This document shows, piece after piece, positions 51,591 to 63,300 of a DNA stretch of 64,000 bases; positions within the stretch are counted from its first letter, which is position 1; each line of letters begins with the position of its first letter. The notes under the pieces are model-generated. The model did not search any database. It was given only the letters and a program-made list of their open reading frames with translations, and was not told where the DNA came from. The DNA comes from Mycobacterium sp. 852002-51971_SCH5477799-a (lineage in GTDB: Bacteria; Actinomycetota; Actinomycetes; Mycobacteriales; Mycobacteriaceae). The stretch covers positions 62,001 to 126,000 of the forward strand of contig NZ_LZIF01000063.1 of assembly GCF_001667145.1 (NCBI RefSeq), in the 5' to 3' direction. Position numbers and translations under genes: made by a program.

Positions 51591-54169
51591 CAGGTGATCC
51601 TCGTGGATAGGTGGACGGTGGTGCCGTCGGTATCGAGCCGTATGTCGACGTCGTGCATGAGGCTTCGCATCAGGGGAATGCCCCGACCGCGGTGCGGGTA
51701 CGAAGCCGGTTGCGGAGCCTTCCACGAGCCAGTGTCGGTGATGGTCAACTGGATCTCGTCGCCGAGTGTGACCGCTCCCAGGCGAATCGTGCCCTGCGGT
51801 CTATGACGATGACCGTGCTCGATTGCGTTGGCGACGGCTTCCCCAGCGGCGACGAGCACGTTCAGGGCTTGATCGGGGGCTACCCGGACCCGGGTCAGCC
51901 AGTTGCGTAAGGCAGTACGGGTGGGCGCGAGCTGGCTGACGTCGGCGGGAAACTTCAGCTCCAATGGGGCCGGGTGGCGGTAGAGCAGCAGCACAACGTC
52001 GTCCTGGTACCCGCCGAGCGGCGCGACGCGGGACATGACGTGGTTCGCCAGGTCCTCCAGGGTCAATGCGCGGGAATCCTGCGCAACGGCCGCGACGCGG
52101 GAGATGCCATGGTCGAGCGAAATGCGGCGACGTTCGACCAGACCGTCGGTGTAGAGCACCAGCGTCGAACGTGCCGGGATGGTCACGCGGGCTTCGGGGC
52201 GAATCCAGTCTCCTCGTATCCCCAAAGCGATGGTGTGGCCATCGTCGAGGATCTGGGTGCTGCCGTCTCCGTGCACCAGGATGGGCGGCGGATGACCGGC
52301 ACTCGAGTACACCAGCTCACCGGTCTCGGGGGTAAGCACCGCGCAGACCGCGGTGGTGCATTGGGCGCCGGGGAGCCGCGCGGCAAACCGGTCCATTCCC
52401 GCGAGAGCTGCAGCAGGACTTAAGTTTTCGAACAGCAACGCGCGGCAGGCACTGCGCACCTGGCCCATTACAGTAGCTGCGGCGAGGCCATGGCCGACGC
52501 AGTCGCCGACGATCAATGCGATGCGTCCGTCGTCCAGATCGACGATGTCGTACCAGTCACCGCCCACCTGGAGGGGCCGCGTCGCGGCCTGATAGCGCAC
52601 CGCGAAACCCTTCGGCAGATCGGCGGGACCCAGGATCGCGTGCTGCAGCGCCAGCGCGGTCTCGCGCTGCTGATCGACCTGGTGCACCCGCTGCAAACCC
52701 TGGCCGAGGCGCCCGGCCAGCACGGTGAGCAAGGTTTGGTCCTCAAGGGTGAACGGACGCTGCGCGGTCAAGTCCATCCAGACGACGAGCACGCCTTCGG
52801 GGTGCTGCAGCGCAATGCCCGCCGTTCCGGGCTGCGCCGCACTTGGGGTGAGTAGGTCGCCGTCGCGCAAAGCGCTGAGCGCCTTTTGGATGTGCGGCGG
52901 CAGATCGTCCCACTGCGCGGGCTCGCCCACCGACACCACCCGCGGTGCGCCGAAGGCGGATTCGGTCGAGGGACTCTGCGTGGGGAAGGTGACAGCCAGA
53001 ACCCGGCGCGCCCGCCATAGCCGGCGCAGTTCCTCGGCGGCGGCTTCCACCGCGTGATCGACGGTGTCGGCTTCGGCCAGTTCCTGGTTGAGCGCGTGTT
53101 CGCGGCCGGCCGCCAGCGCCAAGGCTATCGCCGCGTGCCGGGCGAAGTCACTGACCAGGTCGAGGTAATCGTTGCCGAACACCGGCTGGTGCGGGTCGCG
53201 GGCCACGGCGATGACCCCAAGCACCGCGTCATCCGCAATCAGCGGCATGACGATCGCGGAACGTTCACCGACATCGGTGAAGCCCTCGATCGGGTATTGG
53301 AAGGAATCGGTGATCAACGGCAGGCCCCGGCGGGCCACGCCGCCGGTGGTCGAGCCGTCCATGGGAACTTGTCGACCGATCACCTCCGAGGAGTACCGGC
53401 CCGCAGTCGCGGCGACGACCAGAGTGTCGACCAGTTCGACGGGCACTTCGGGTTCCTTGGGGACGAGCAGGATGGCCTGTTCGGCGCCCGCCAGCTCCAG
53501 TGCCCGGTTCACGATGAGCTGCAGCGGCCCCGTCTGCGGGTCGCCGGACAGCAGTGCGGTCGTGATCTCGCGGCTGGCCTTCGTCCATTTCGCCGATTCA
53601 CGTTCTCGCTCGAAGAGTCGGGCGTTGTCGATGGCGGCAGCCGCCGCCGTGGCCATGGCGCGTACGGCGCCTTCCTGCGAGTCGGAGAAGGTTCGACCGG
53701 GCCGGTCGTCGGCCAGGTAGAGGGTGCCGAAGTTGGCCGCCCGCACGGTAATCGGGATGCCGAGGAGCGCATGCATCGGCGGTTCATGTCCGGCCAGCCC
53801 GGCGGTATGGGGATGGGTGCTCAGATCGTCGACGCGCAGACCATCGCCCACCGGAAGGTCGCCGAGCCGCCGCGCAGTGTCAACATCGATTCCCGCATGT
53901 ACGAATGAAACGAGCGCCCCGTCGGAGGCGCGGATTCCCAGGGCCGCGTAGCGGGCACCGGTCAGCTCCATCGCGGCTTGCAGGACTCGATGCAGCGTCA
54001 CGTCCAGGTCCAGATCGGAGCCGATCTCGACGATGACCCGCACAAGTTGTTCCATCTGGTCGCGCGCCGCCACCAGCTCGTCAAGCTGATCATGCATCCG
54101 GCTCACCAGCTCGCGCCGGCCCTGCCAAGTGAAGGCCGACTCGCTCTGGTCGCTGTCCATAGCTACCAA
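51590..54169 (-). CDS. GAF-GAF-GAF-SpoIIE phosphatase-HATPase signalling protein
   Basis: 859 aa, cytoplasmic. Residues about 45-195 form a GAF domain close to GAF-A of the redox sensor DosS (MELTGARYAALGIRASDGAL, FGTLYLADDRPGRTFSDSQE); about 205-360 a second, DosS GAF-B-like; about 370-520 a third, more degenerate. Residues about 540-735 are a SpoIIE/PP2C phosphatase with metal aspartates in GGDWYDIVDLDDGR, VGDCVGHGLAA, LVLYTDGLVERR and YQDDVVLLLY. Residues about 750-855 are a RsbW-like HATPase kinase (GEAVANAIEHGH, DTGSW, RGRGIPLMRS). One chain can therefore both phosphorylate and dephosphorylate the STAS protein coded next. Rv1364c of M. tuberculosis joins similar parts. Start GTG at 54169. 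Confidence 0.92.
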   Translation of the reverse strand: MVAMDSDQSESAFTWQGRRELVSRMHDQLDELVAARDQMEQLVRVIVEIGSDLDLDVTLHRVLQAAMELTGARYAALGIRASDGALVSFVHAGIDVDTARRLGDLPVGDGLRVDDLSTHPHTAGLAGHEPPMHALLGIPITVRAANFGTLYLADDRPGRTFSDSQEGAVRAMATAAAAAIDNARLFERERESAKWTKASREITTALLSGDPQTGPLQLIVNRALELAGAEQAILLVPKEPEVPVELVDTLVVAATAGRYSSEVIGRQVPMDGSTTGGVARRGLPLITDSFQYPIEGFTDVGERSAIVMPLIADDAVLGVIAVARDPHQPVFGNDYLDLVSDFARHAAIALALAAGREHALNQELAEADTVDHAVEAAAEELRRLWRARRVLAVTFPTQSPSTESAFGAPRVVSVGEPAQWDDLPPHIQKALSALRDGDLLTPSAAQPGTAGIALQHPEGVLVVWMDLTAQRPFTLEDQTLLTVLAGRLGQGLQRVHQVDQQRETALALQHAILGPADLPKGFAVRYQAATRPLQVGGDWYDIVDLDDGRIALIVGDCVGHGLAAATVMGQVRSACRALLFENLSPAAALAGMDRFAARLPGAQCTTAVCAVLTPETGELVYSSAGHPPPILVHGDGSTQILDDGHTIALGIRGDWIRPEARVTIPARSTLVLYTDGLVERRRISLDHGISRVAAVAQDSRALTLEDLANHVMSRVAPLGGYQDDVVLLLYRHPAPLELKFPADVSQLAPTRTALRNWLTRVRVAPDQALNVLVAAGEAVANAIEHGHRHRPQGTIRLGAVTLGDEIQLTITDTGSWKAPQPASYPHRGRGIPLMRSLMHDVDIRLDTDGTTVHLSTRIT

Positions 54170-54380
54170 CGTAAACGGTCGGGTGACCGCGAATGTCGGT
54201 AGCTCGATGGGTTCAGCACCACACCATCCGTTTTAGCTACGAATGGACGAGTTCCGGCATCAGTAGCTGGCCGACATCCGCCGAGGTCACGGGAGGTTGC
54301 GCGTGCTCGCCGAACTGCAGGCAGGGGGCCTTTACTCGATCTTGACCAGGTATTGAATTGTGCCGCCGAAGATTGCTGAC
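54170..54380. promoter_or_regulatory. Shared divergent promoter region of PP2C operon and giant regulator gene
   Basis: 211 bp lie between the two starts. It is somewhat AT-richer than the genes around it near 54330-54375. No palindrome stands out by eye. Any regulator binding here could control both signalling genes at once. Confidence 0.4.
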
Positions 54381-57300
54381 GTGAGTACGCTTTCATCGGT
54401 GGAACTGGGGGTTTTGGGGCCTCTCCAGGTCCGGCAAGGCGGAGCATCCATCGTCATACCGGGCGCGAAACCGCGCGCCATCCTCACGATGCTCGGACTG
54501 CACAGCGGTTCCGTCGTGCCGGCCGACACCCTCGTCGAGCTGCTCTGGGGCCAGGATCCGCCGCGCACCGCCGCCAAGGCCCTGCAGACCCACATCTCTT
54601 CGTTGCGTCGCACCCTCGGCGACGGGTTTGTGGTGACCCAGGGGGCGGGCTGGATTCTCGCCGCGAGCGAGGTCGATGCCGCGCGCTACAAATCGGCGGC
54701 CCGGCTGGGACGCGATGCCGCCGCCGCGGGCGACACCAGCCAAGCGCTGGCCCGCTTCGAGGAAGCCCTTGCTCTCTGGCGCGGAACCCCCGAGCTGCCC
54801 GATGGCCGACGCGGAACGTCCGAGAAGACGCGATGGGTGGAGAGCCACGCCGCGCTGGTCGAGGACCGGGCCGACGCACTGCTGGCTACCGGTCGTGCCG
54901 CGGAAGTCATCGGTGATCTCGAGGGCGCGGTGGCTGACGCTCCGCTGCGGGAGAGGCGATGGGGCCAGCTGATGCTCGCCCTATACCGCGCCGGTCGCCA
55001 AGGTGAGGCCCTCGGCGCTTATCAACGGGCTCGGTCAATGCTTGCCGACGACCTGGGGGTGGACCCCGGGCCGGAACTTCGCCGGCTCGAGGCTGCGATC
55101 GTCACACAGGACGCCTCGCTGGATATCGCTGTCGCACAAAACGCTCCGTCGGTGACGCGCGCCGTGACATTCCTGCTTACCGACATCGAGGGGTCGACGG
55201 CCGCGTGGGAGGCGGATGCCGATGCCATGGCGGTGGCGCTGGCCCGCCACGATGAGCTGGTCGAACAGGTCGTCACGTCACGTGGCGGTCGGCTCATCAA
55301 GACGCGCGGGGAGGGTGACGCGACGTTTTCGGTCTTCGACCGTCCTTCTGCCGGCGTCGCGGCGGCGATCGAGTTGCAGGATGCGATTGCTCACGAGCCG
55401 TGGGTGTCGCGGGACCCCATCCGTGTCCGCATGGCGCTGCATACCGGCGAGGTCGAGTTGCGCGACGGCGACTACTTCGGCCGGGCAGTCAACCGGGTTG
55501 CGCGTTTGAGGTCCCTTGCCGAGGGTGGCCAAATCTTGTGCTCGGGTGCGACCGCCGAGCTCGTCATCGACTCGCTGGCCGACGACGTCATCCTCACCGA
55601 CCTGGGAATGCGTCAGCTAAAAAACCTCGCTCGGCCCGAGCATGTTTTCGAGTTGCGGCTGGAGACCGGTGCCGACCAACCGGAATCGGCGACCAGCGAC
55701 GTCCCGATGGAGCGGCCCAACTTTCCCGCCGTACTCGTCGGCCCGGGGCCGTTCGTCGGGCGTGGCCGTGAGCTCGAAGGGCTGCTTTCGGCGTGGCAGA
55801 CCGCGCTCGGCGGCGGCGTGCGCGCCGTGCTGATTGCCGGCGAACCCGGTGTCGGCAAGACGCGTCTGGCGGGTGAATGGTCTCAGCAGGCCTACGAGCA
55901 AGGGGCAGTCGTGCTGTACGGCCGTTGCGACGAAGATCTCGGAGTCCCCTATCAGCCGTTCGCCGAAGCGCTACGTTCGCTTGCGCCGTGCGTGGGTGCT
56001 GACCGGCTGAGAGGGTTGCGCGGCGTCGAAGCGTTGCTGTCGCTCGTGCCCGGCCTGGCCGATATCCTTCCCGACCTTACGTCGCCGGCACGCGCCGATC
56101 CCGACACCGAGCGCTACGCATTGTTTGATGCCGTCGTCGCGCTGTTGGAAATCGCCTCCAAGAGTGCGCCGGTCGTGATGATCGTCGACGACTTGCACTG
56201 GGCCGCCAAACCGACGCTGCTCCTGTTGCGGCATCTGCTGCGATTCGGCGACCACGCCCGCGTCCAGATCGTCGGCACCTACCGCAGCACCGACCTCGAC
56301 CGGTCTCACCCCCTCGCAGCGACACTCGCCGACCTGCACCGCGACGGGACAGCCGACCGGCTTACGCTCAGCGGACTCGACGAGGACGACGTGACGGCCT
56401 ACGTCGCAGAGGCGGGCTACGACGACGAGGAACTCGCCCACGCGTTGGCCTCAGTCACAGGCGGCAATCCATTCTTCCTCATCGAGGCCCTGCGCCATGT
56501 CGATGAGAGCGGCGGTGTTTGGGACCAGAGCACCTTGCCCCAGGGCGTGCGGGAAGCGGTGAGCCGCAGGCTTTCTCGACTCGCCACCGACACCAACAAA
56601 GCCCTTGCCGCGGCCGCGGTTGTCGGCAGCCGGTTCGCCCTGGAGCTGGTCGAGCAGGTGGTCGGGAGCGACCTGATCGACGCGTTCGACGAAGCACGCC
56701 AAGCCGGCATAGTCATCGAAGAGCCCGGCGGGTACTACCGCTTCAACCACGCCATCGTCCGACAGTCACTGCTGGCCGAGCTGGCGTCGGTGCGGCGCAT
56801 GCGATTGCACCAGCGCATCGCCACGACACTCGAGGCGCTGCCTGGCGTCGACGACGAGCTGCTTGGCGAACTGGCGTATCACTATTTCGAATGCGCCTGG
56901 GCGGGCAATGCAGCCAAGGCGGCCTTGTACTGCCGCCGTGCCGCCGACCAGGCGATGGCGCGCCTCGCTTACGAGGGCGCCGCTGACCTCTACCACCGCG
57001 CCCTGCACGCGCTCGAGGACATCGACGACGAGCTTCCCGACCGCGACGACCAAACCGTTGAACTATTGGTTGCGCGCTGCGAGGCTCTGCTTGCCGCGGG
57101 TGACGTGGCCTCCGCCGTCGGCGCGGTATCTCAATTGCAAGCCGCGGCAGTGAATTCGGCGCGGCTAGCGGCGTGGGCGACGTGCTTCGACGGCCAACTG
57201 TCGATGTGGACTCACCCCGAGCGACTGGACGAAGTTGAAGCCGCCTTGGGTGCTGCCGCCGCCAAACTGGCCGAACTGGACGACGCCGCCGGGGAAGCCA

Positions 57301-60300
57301 AGGCGCACACCGTTCGCGCCGGGTGCCTAAACCGTCTTGGGCGAATCGGCGACTGCGAAGTTGCCCTGGACGATGCGCTCACGGCGGCGCGACGGGCGCG
57401 GGAACACCGACGGGTGAACGCGGTGTTGGCGGGCGCTCCGCTCGCGGCACTGTGGGGCCCCAATCCGGTTCCGCGCGCGGGCGGAAGGTGCCTTGACGTG
57501 GTCCGGCTGCTTCGCATCACCACCGACTCCCCCGCCGTCGAGGCCACCTCGACACGATGCCAGGCCGTACTGGAGGCGTTTCGGGGCCGCACGGCCGCGG
57601 CTCGGCGGATGATCGACTCGGCCCGCCGCACACTCTCCGAACTCGGCCTGCGCCACGCGCTGCTGGAAGTTGAGCAGTTCGCCGGCATCGTCGAACTCAT
57701 CGGTAATGATGCCGCTGCGGCGGAGTCACATCTGCGCAAGGCCTACAACGGCTTTCGTCGCATGGGCCTGGATGCCGACACCGCCGAGACCGCCGCCCTT
57801 TTAGGCCGCGCATGTCTTGCTCTCGACCGAGAGGTTGAGGCGGCCGAATTGTGCACGGAGAGTGAGCGTCTCGCGGGTCACGCTCTGAAGGCATCAATCG
57901 CCTGGCGGACGCTTCGGGCACACCTGCTGAGGCGCGACAATGAATTCGACGCGGCTCGACGTGTCGCCCAAGAAGCGGTCAGTCTGGCCGAACGCACTGA
58001 CGCCCTAGTCGATCACGGCGACGCATGCCTAACACTGGCGATGGTTTTAGGTGCCGCCGGCGACTTGGCGGGAGCGCGCGCCGCCGCCGCGCAAGCGGTC
58101 GATTTGTATGAGCGAAAAGGCGCCGCGGCGCTCGCGGACATGGCACGCGCGATTCTTGGCGAGCCAGCTGAGCCGCTTACCCCGGCTCCTCCCAAGGTGC
58201 CCATTGTCGAGCTGGACAGCGAATGCGTGCGAGTGGGTGAACGGGTGATGGCCGCTGTTCATCGCAAGGACTGGGATGAGTTCGAGCGGCTGTTCGCCCC
58301 GAATGTCTCGATCGAAAATCGGCGGAGGATCGTCGGCGTCGGCTTCCCATCCGACGCGGCGCGACGTGAGATGAGGCGTGAGCTCGAAGCCGACGCCACG
58401 CGTGTCGACTATGTCATGATCGCCGCGCGAGGCGAGCGGCTGGCTCTGTCTCGATTGATCACGAGCGCTGTCGACGAGAGCCCCGGAGCGCCGCACGACG
58501 AGCTGCTCCAGCTATACGCCATTGACGAGAATGGTCAAGTCGTGCGACAGGTGTGGTTCGACGTCGAAGACATGGAAGCCGCGATGGCCGAACTCGACGC
58601 GGCCTACGCGCGACTCGAGCACGAGCATTCGCAAACGCGTCACCTGGAGAATGCCGCGACGCACGCATACGAGCGCCTGCACGCGTATTTCAGAGCCCGC
58701 GACTGGGGCGCGATAACCGAGCTCCTCACCGACGACTACTGCGGCGACGATCGTCGTTCGGTGGTAGGTTCCGGGATCCGACGCGGCCCGAATGCTGCGA
58801 TCGAAGACTACCGATCGGCCGCCGAAATACAGGTGACGGATGCGAGTTCGGAGACCATTGCAATCCGTGGGGCGCGCCTGGCCCTCACCCGTGCCCGCTA
58901 CGCGCGAAGCAACTTGGAATCGGAGACATTCCGCGTCGACTTCCTCCAAATCGTCGAGCTCGACGCCGACGACCGGATCGCGGCGATGGCCGCGTTCGAC
59001 CTCGACGACTTCGATGCTGCCATCGCCGAGCTCGATGCCCGGTATATCGCTGGCGAAGCGGAGGCGCACGCGCACACGTGGTCGGTGATCACGTCAACGT
59101 ACGCCTCGATCAGGCGGCACGAATTCCCCGCGCTGACACCGGATTGCGCGACAATGGACCATCGGAAGACAACCGCGTTTGCGCCCGGTGAGCTTCCCGC
59201 ATACATCCGTGCCAGGTGGGACATCGGGCAAGAGATCCGACCGTACGTCGCAGTTGTACACCGGTTGACCGATCTCGGAGCGGTCTGCAGCGCTGCGTCG
59301 CATGGCGTTTCGCATGAGGGCTTCGACGCCGAATGGCGGCACCTTGCCCTTTCGACGGTCCAGGGCGACATGGTCAACCGCTGCGAGATGTTCGACGAGG
59401 ACGAACTCGACTCCGCGATCGCAAGATTCGAACAGCTCGCGCGACCGCGATTGGAAAACACGGCCGCGCGCGTATTCGAGCACGTCTGGTCACATTTCGC
59501 GGCTCAGGACTGGGAAGCCACGGCTCAAACGGTCGCAGACAACTATGTCGGAATCGATCACCGACGAATCGTCAGTGCCGAAACCCAGCACGGTCGAGAT
59601 GAAGTGATCAGAGACCTGCAGGCGGCTGCGGAAGTCGGATTCAGCATCTCGATGGTGGGTGCCATTGCGATCCGCGGAGAACGTCTGGTCCTCGCACGAA
59701 GTCGCGCGTCCGGCCGCGACCCCAAGGCGATCCAAAACGATGCGCTCCACGTAGTCGAGGTCGACGCCGACAAGCGAATCGCGGCCGTCATCTCGTACGA
59801 CCCCGAAGACATCGAAGTCGCCATCGCCGAGCTCGAATCTCGATACCTCATTGGCGAAGCGGCCGTCCACGCGCGCACGTGGTCCGCCGTTGCGGGTAGT
59901 TACGCCGCGCTCAATAAGCACGAATTGCCGTTGACCACGCCGGACTGCGTCAACGTCGACCACCGACGGGAGACCGCCTTTGGGCCCGGCGATGTGAATG
60001 CATACACCCGCGTGGGGTGGGACTCCGCGCAAACTACCAACCTCTACGTCGAGCGAGTGCATCGACTGTGCGACACCGGAGCAATGGTCACCTATGCGGC
60101 GCACGAAACCTCGCAAGAGGGCTTGCGTGCGGAGTGGCGCGGCATCGCCGTTTTCACGCTCAATGGCGACATGATCAACCGCACTGAGGTTTTCGACGAA
60201 TCGGACCTCGATGCCGCGATCGTGCAGTTCGAGCAGCTGACCCGACCGGCGCCGCAACTGGAAAATGCGGCAAGCCGGGTGTACAAGCGGTTCCAGGAGT

Positions 60301-63300
60301 GGTTCGCAGCACGCGACTGGGCAGCTCTCGCTGAAGGACTGGCCGAAGAGGTTTCCCACGACGATCGCCGGCGGGTCGTAGGTATGGGATTGCGACACGG
60401 CCGGGACGCCCTGATTGCCGAGGCGCGGGCCCTTGTGGCGATCGGCGTTACGAACGCAACCTCGGATGTCATCGCTATCCGCGGTCAGCGCCTTGTCTTC
60501 AGCCGGATTCGGACGTGGGGCCGCGATCAGCGTCCCGAGGCGTTCCACACTGATGCCCTCGAGATTGTCGAAATCGACGCGGACGAGCGGATCGTGGCAC
60601 GCGTGGTGTTCGACGTCGAGGATTTCGACGCCGCCGTCGCCGAACTAGAAGAGCGCTACCTCGCCGGGGAGGCAGCTGCCCATTTCCAGACGTGGTCGCT
60701 TGTGACAAAGGCTTTCGTGGAGCTGAATGAGCGGAGAATCCCTGCGACGACGCCCGATTGGGCGAACATCGACAACCGACGACTCGCACCGATCGGCGCA
60801 GGTGATCTGGGCGCCTATCTCCATGCTGCTTGGGAGCTTTCGCCGCAGTCCCGAATCTACGCCGCGGCCGTGCATCGGCTGAGCAGCATCGGCGCGGTGC
60901 TCACCCATATGGCAATCGGTACCTCACCGGACGGGTTCGACGCTGAGTGGGGGCTGATCGACGTTCTGATATTTGACAGCGACCGGATCAGCCGCACAGA
61001 GCTTTTCGACGAGTCGGACCTTGACAGCGCCCTCGCGAGGTTCGATGAGCTGCATCCGGGCGCGCGAAAACTGGAAAATAGATCAAGCCAAATCAGCGAC
61101 CGATTCCTGGCGTACTTCGCGGCACGCAACTGGGCTGCGATGGCCGAGATGATCGCGGACGACTTTTCGAGTGACGATCGTCGTCGCGTGGTGGGGGCGG
61201 GCGTCCAAGTAGGTCGAGATGTCGATCTCGAAAATATGCGGGCTTGGGCCGACGTCGGCATCGCGAACATCACGTCAGAAGTAATCGCAACCCGTGGTGA
61301 GCGCCTCTTCCTCGGTCGCACCCGCTTCTTTGGCCCCGAGCAAGGACCTAACGCATTCCACAGCGAGGTGCTTGGTCTCGTCGAGATCGATAACGAAGAC
61401 CGAATCGCATTCCGAGTCGTGTTCGACGTCGATGATTTCGATGGCGCCACCGCAGAACTAAACGCCCGGTACATCGCAGGCGAAGCAGCCACATACTCAC
61501 ATTCATGGTCGGTGATCACCCGGGCCTACGCCGTACTCAATCGACGTGAGCACCCGCTGACGACAGCCGATTGGACGAACATCGATCATCGGCGAGGAGT
61601 GTCGTTTGCCCCAGGTGAAACGTCTACGCTCATCACCAATTGGGACGCCACGCATGACTTAAACAATTTCGTCGAGGCGGTCCATCGGCTGAACGACTTC
61701 GGCGCTGTGGTCACCTCTGTGACGCACGAAACCTCGGATGAGGGCTTCCACGCCGAGTGGCGAGTGGTCAGCGTGCTGACGATCGCAGGCGACCTAATCG
61801 ACCGACTGGAAGTCTTCGATGAGTCGGACCTATCGGCTGCCCTCGCCCGCTTCGGGGCAATCCAGGCGCCGGCGCAACACCCGGAAAATGCGGCAAGCCG
61901 GCTTTATGAGCAATTCAAGGCGTGCTACGCGGCTCGCGACTTTGAAGCGATGGCCGACATGTTGGCCGACAACGTCTGCACCGATGACCGTCGCCGAGTA
62001 GTCAATGCCGGCCTTCGAGAGGGTAAAGACGCTGTAGTTACAGAGATTTCGGCGATGGCCGCGCTCGACACTGGCCTGATGACGGACGTGATCGCGACGC
62101 GAGGAGCGCGCCTGGTTCTCAGTCGTGCTCAAATGTCAGGCTCAGACCAAGGATCCGATGGATTCTACGTGGTCGGTCTCGACATCCTGGAGCTCGACGC
62201 CGATGGCCGCGCCGTTGCGCGAATCGTGTTCGACCTGAACGACATGGACGCGGCGTTTGACGAACTCGATGCCCGATACGTCGCTGGCGAGGCCGCCCCC
62301 CATTCACATACGTGGTCGGTGGTGGCAGGCGTGCACGCGACATTCAACCGGCATGAATTTCCCCCGGCGGACTGGGTGACCATCGACCATCGGCGAGGAA
62401 CACCATTCGCTTCCAGCGACATGACTTCGGCCATTCACACGCTCTTCGATCTCACGCCCGACTTTAGGGTGCATATCGAAAGGGTGCATCAACTCAGCAG
62501 TTTCGGTGCGGTGATCACCAACTATGCACACGGATCCTCGCCCGACGGCCTGGATGTCGACTGGCGCATGGTGATGCTTCTCGTTGTCGATGGCGACCGA
62601 CTCACCCGTTGCGAGGTATTCGACGAGACAGACTCGGACGCAGCGGTCGAGCGGCTCGAAGAGCTCAGCAGGCAGCCATCCCGCCTGGAAAATGACGCAA
62701 CCCGGGCAATCGAACAATTCTTGGCGCACTTCGCGGCCCGCGAGTGGGATGCCATGGCGCTCTTGATCCATGACGATTTTTGCTCGGACGACCGCCGTCG
62801 AGGCATAAACGCTGGAATCAGACGGGGCCGCGAGGTCGAGATGGCAAACTGGCGTGCCACTGCCGAGGTTTGGATGTCTGATGCGCGGGCGGCGGTACTT
62901 GCGACCCGCGGAGAGCGCCTTGCGCTCTTCCGATTCACCTTCGCAAGCCAAGATTCGCTTCCCGCAGCATTCCAAGCGGCGGCACTTTCCGTCGTGCAGG
63001 TCAACGGCGAGAACCAATGTGCTGCTGTGGTCATCTTCGACCAGGACGACTTTGAGAAGGCTTTTGAGGAACTCGAAACACGTTACCTGGGAAGGGAAGC
63101 GGCCACCCACAGGCGTACATGGTCGACTCTGTTGCGAAGTTTCGCCGCGTTCAACGAACACAGGCTTCCCTCGACGACGTCAGGTTGGGTGAATCTTGAC
63201 CACCGGAGAGGCCGAGCGTTTTCGCCGGGCGAACTGGTTCCGTACATCCATGCCACGTGGCAGGTGATGCCGCAAGCCAAGATCTACGTCGCGGCGGTGC

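Noticed and set aside
53700..53900. Heme-binding histidine in the first GAF domain, as in DosS
   Set aside because: In HEPPMHALLG the histidine is shifted by one residue against the DosS YHPPM motif as I remember it, so heme binding cannot be claimed.
59490..60548. Long minus-strand frames opposite the NTF2 repeat array that recur at each repeat
   Set aside because: They recur because the plus-strand repeats recur; the plus frame is unbroken for 9.6 kb and carries the recognisable domains.
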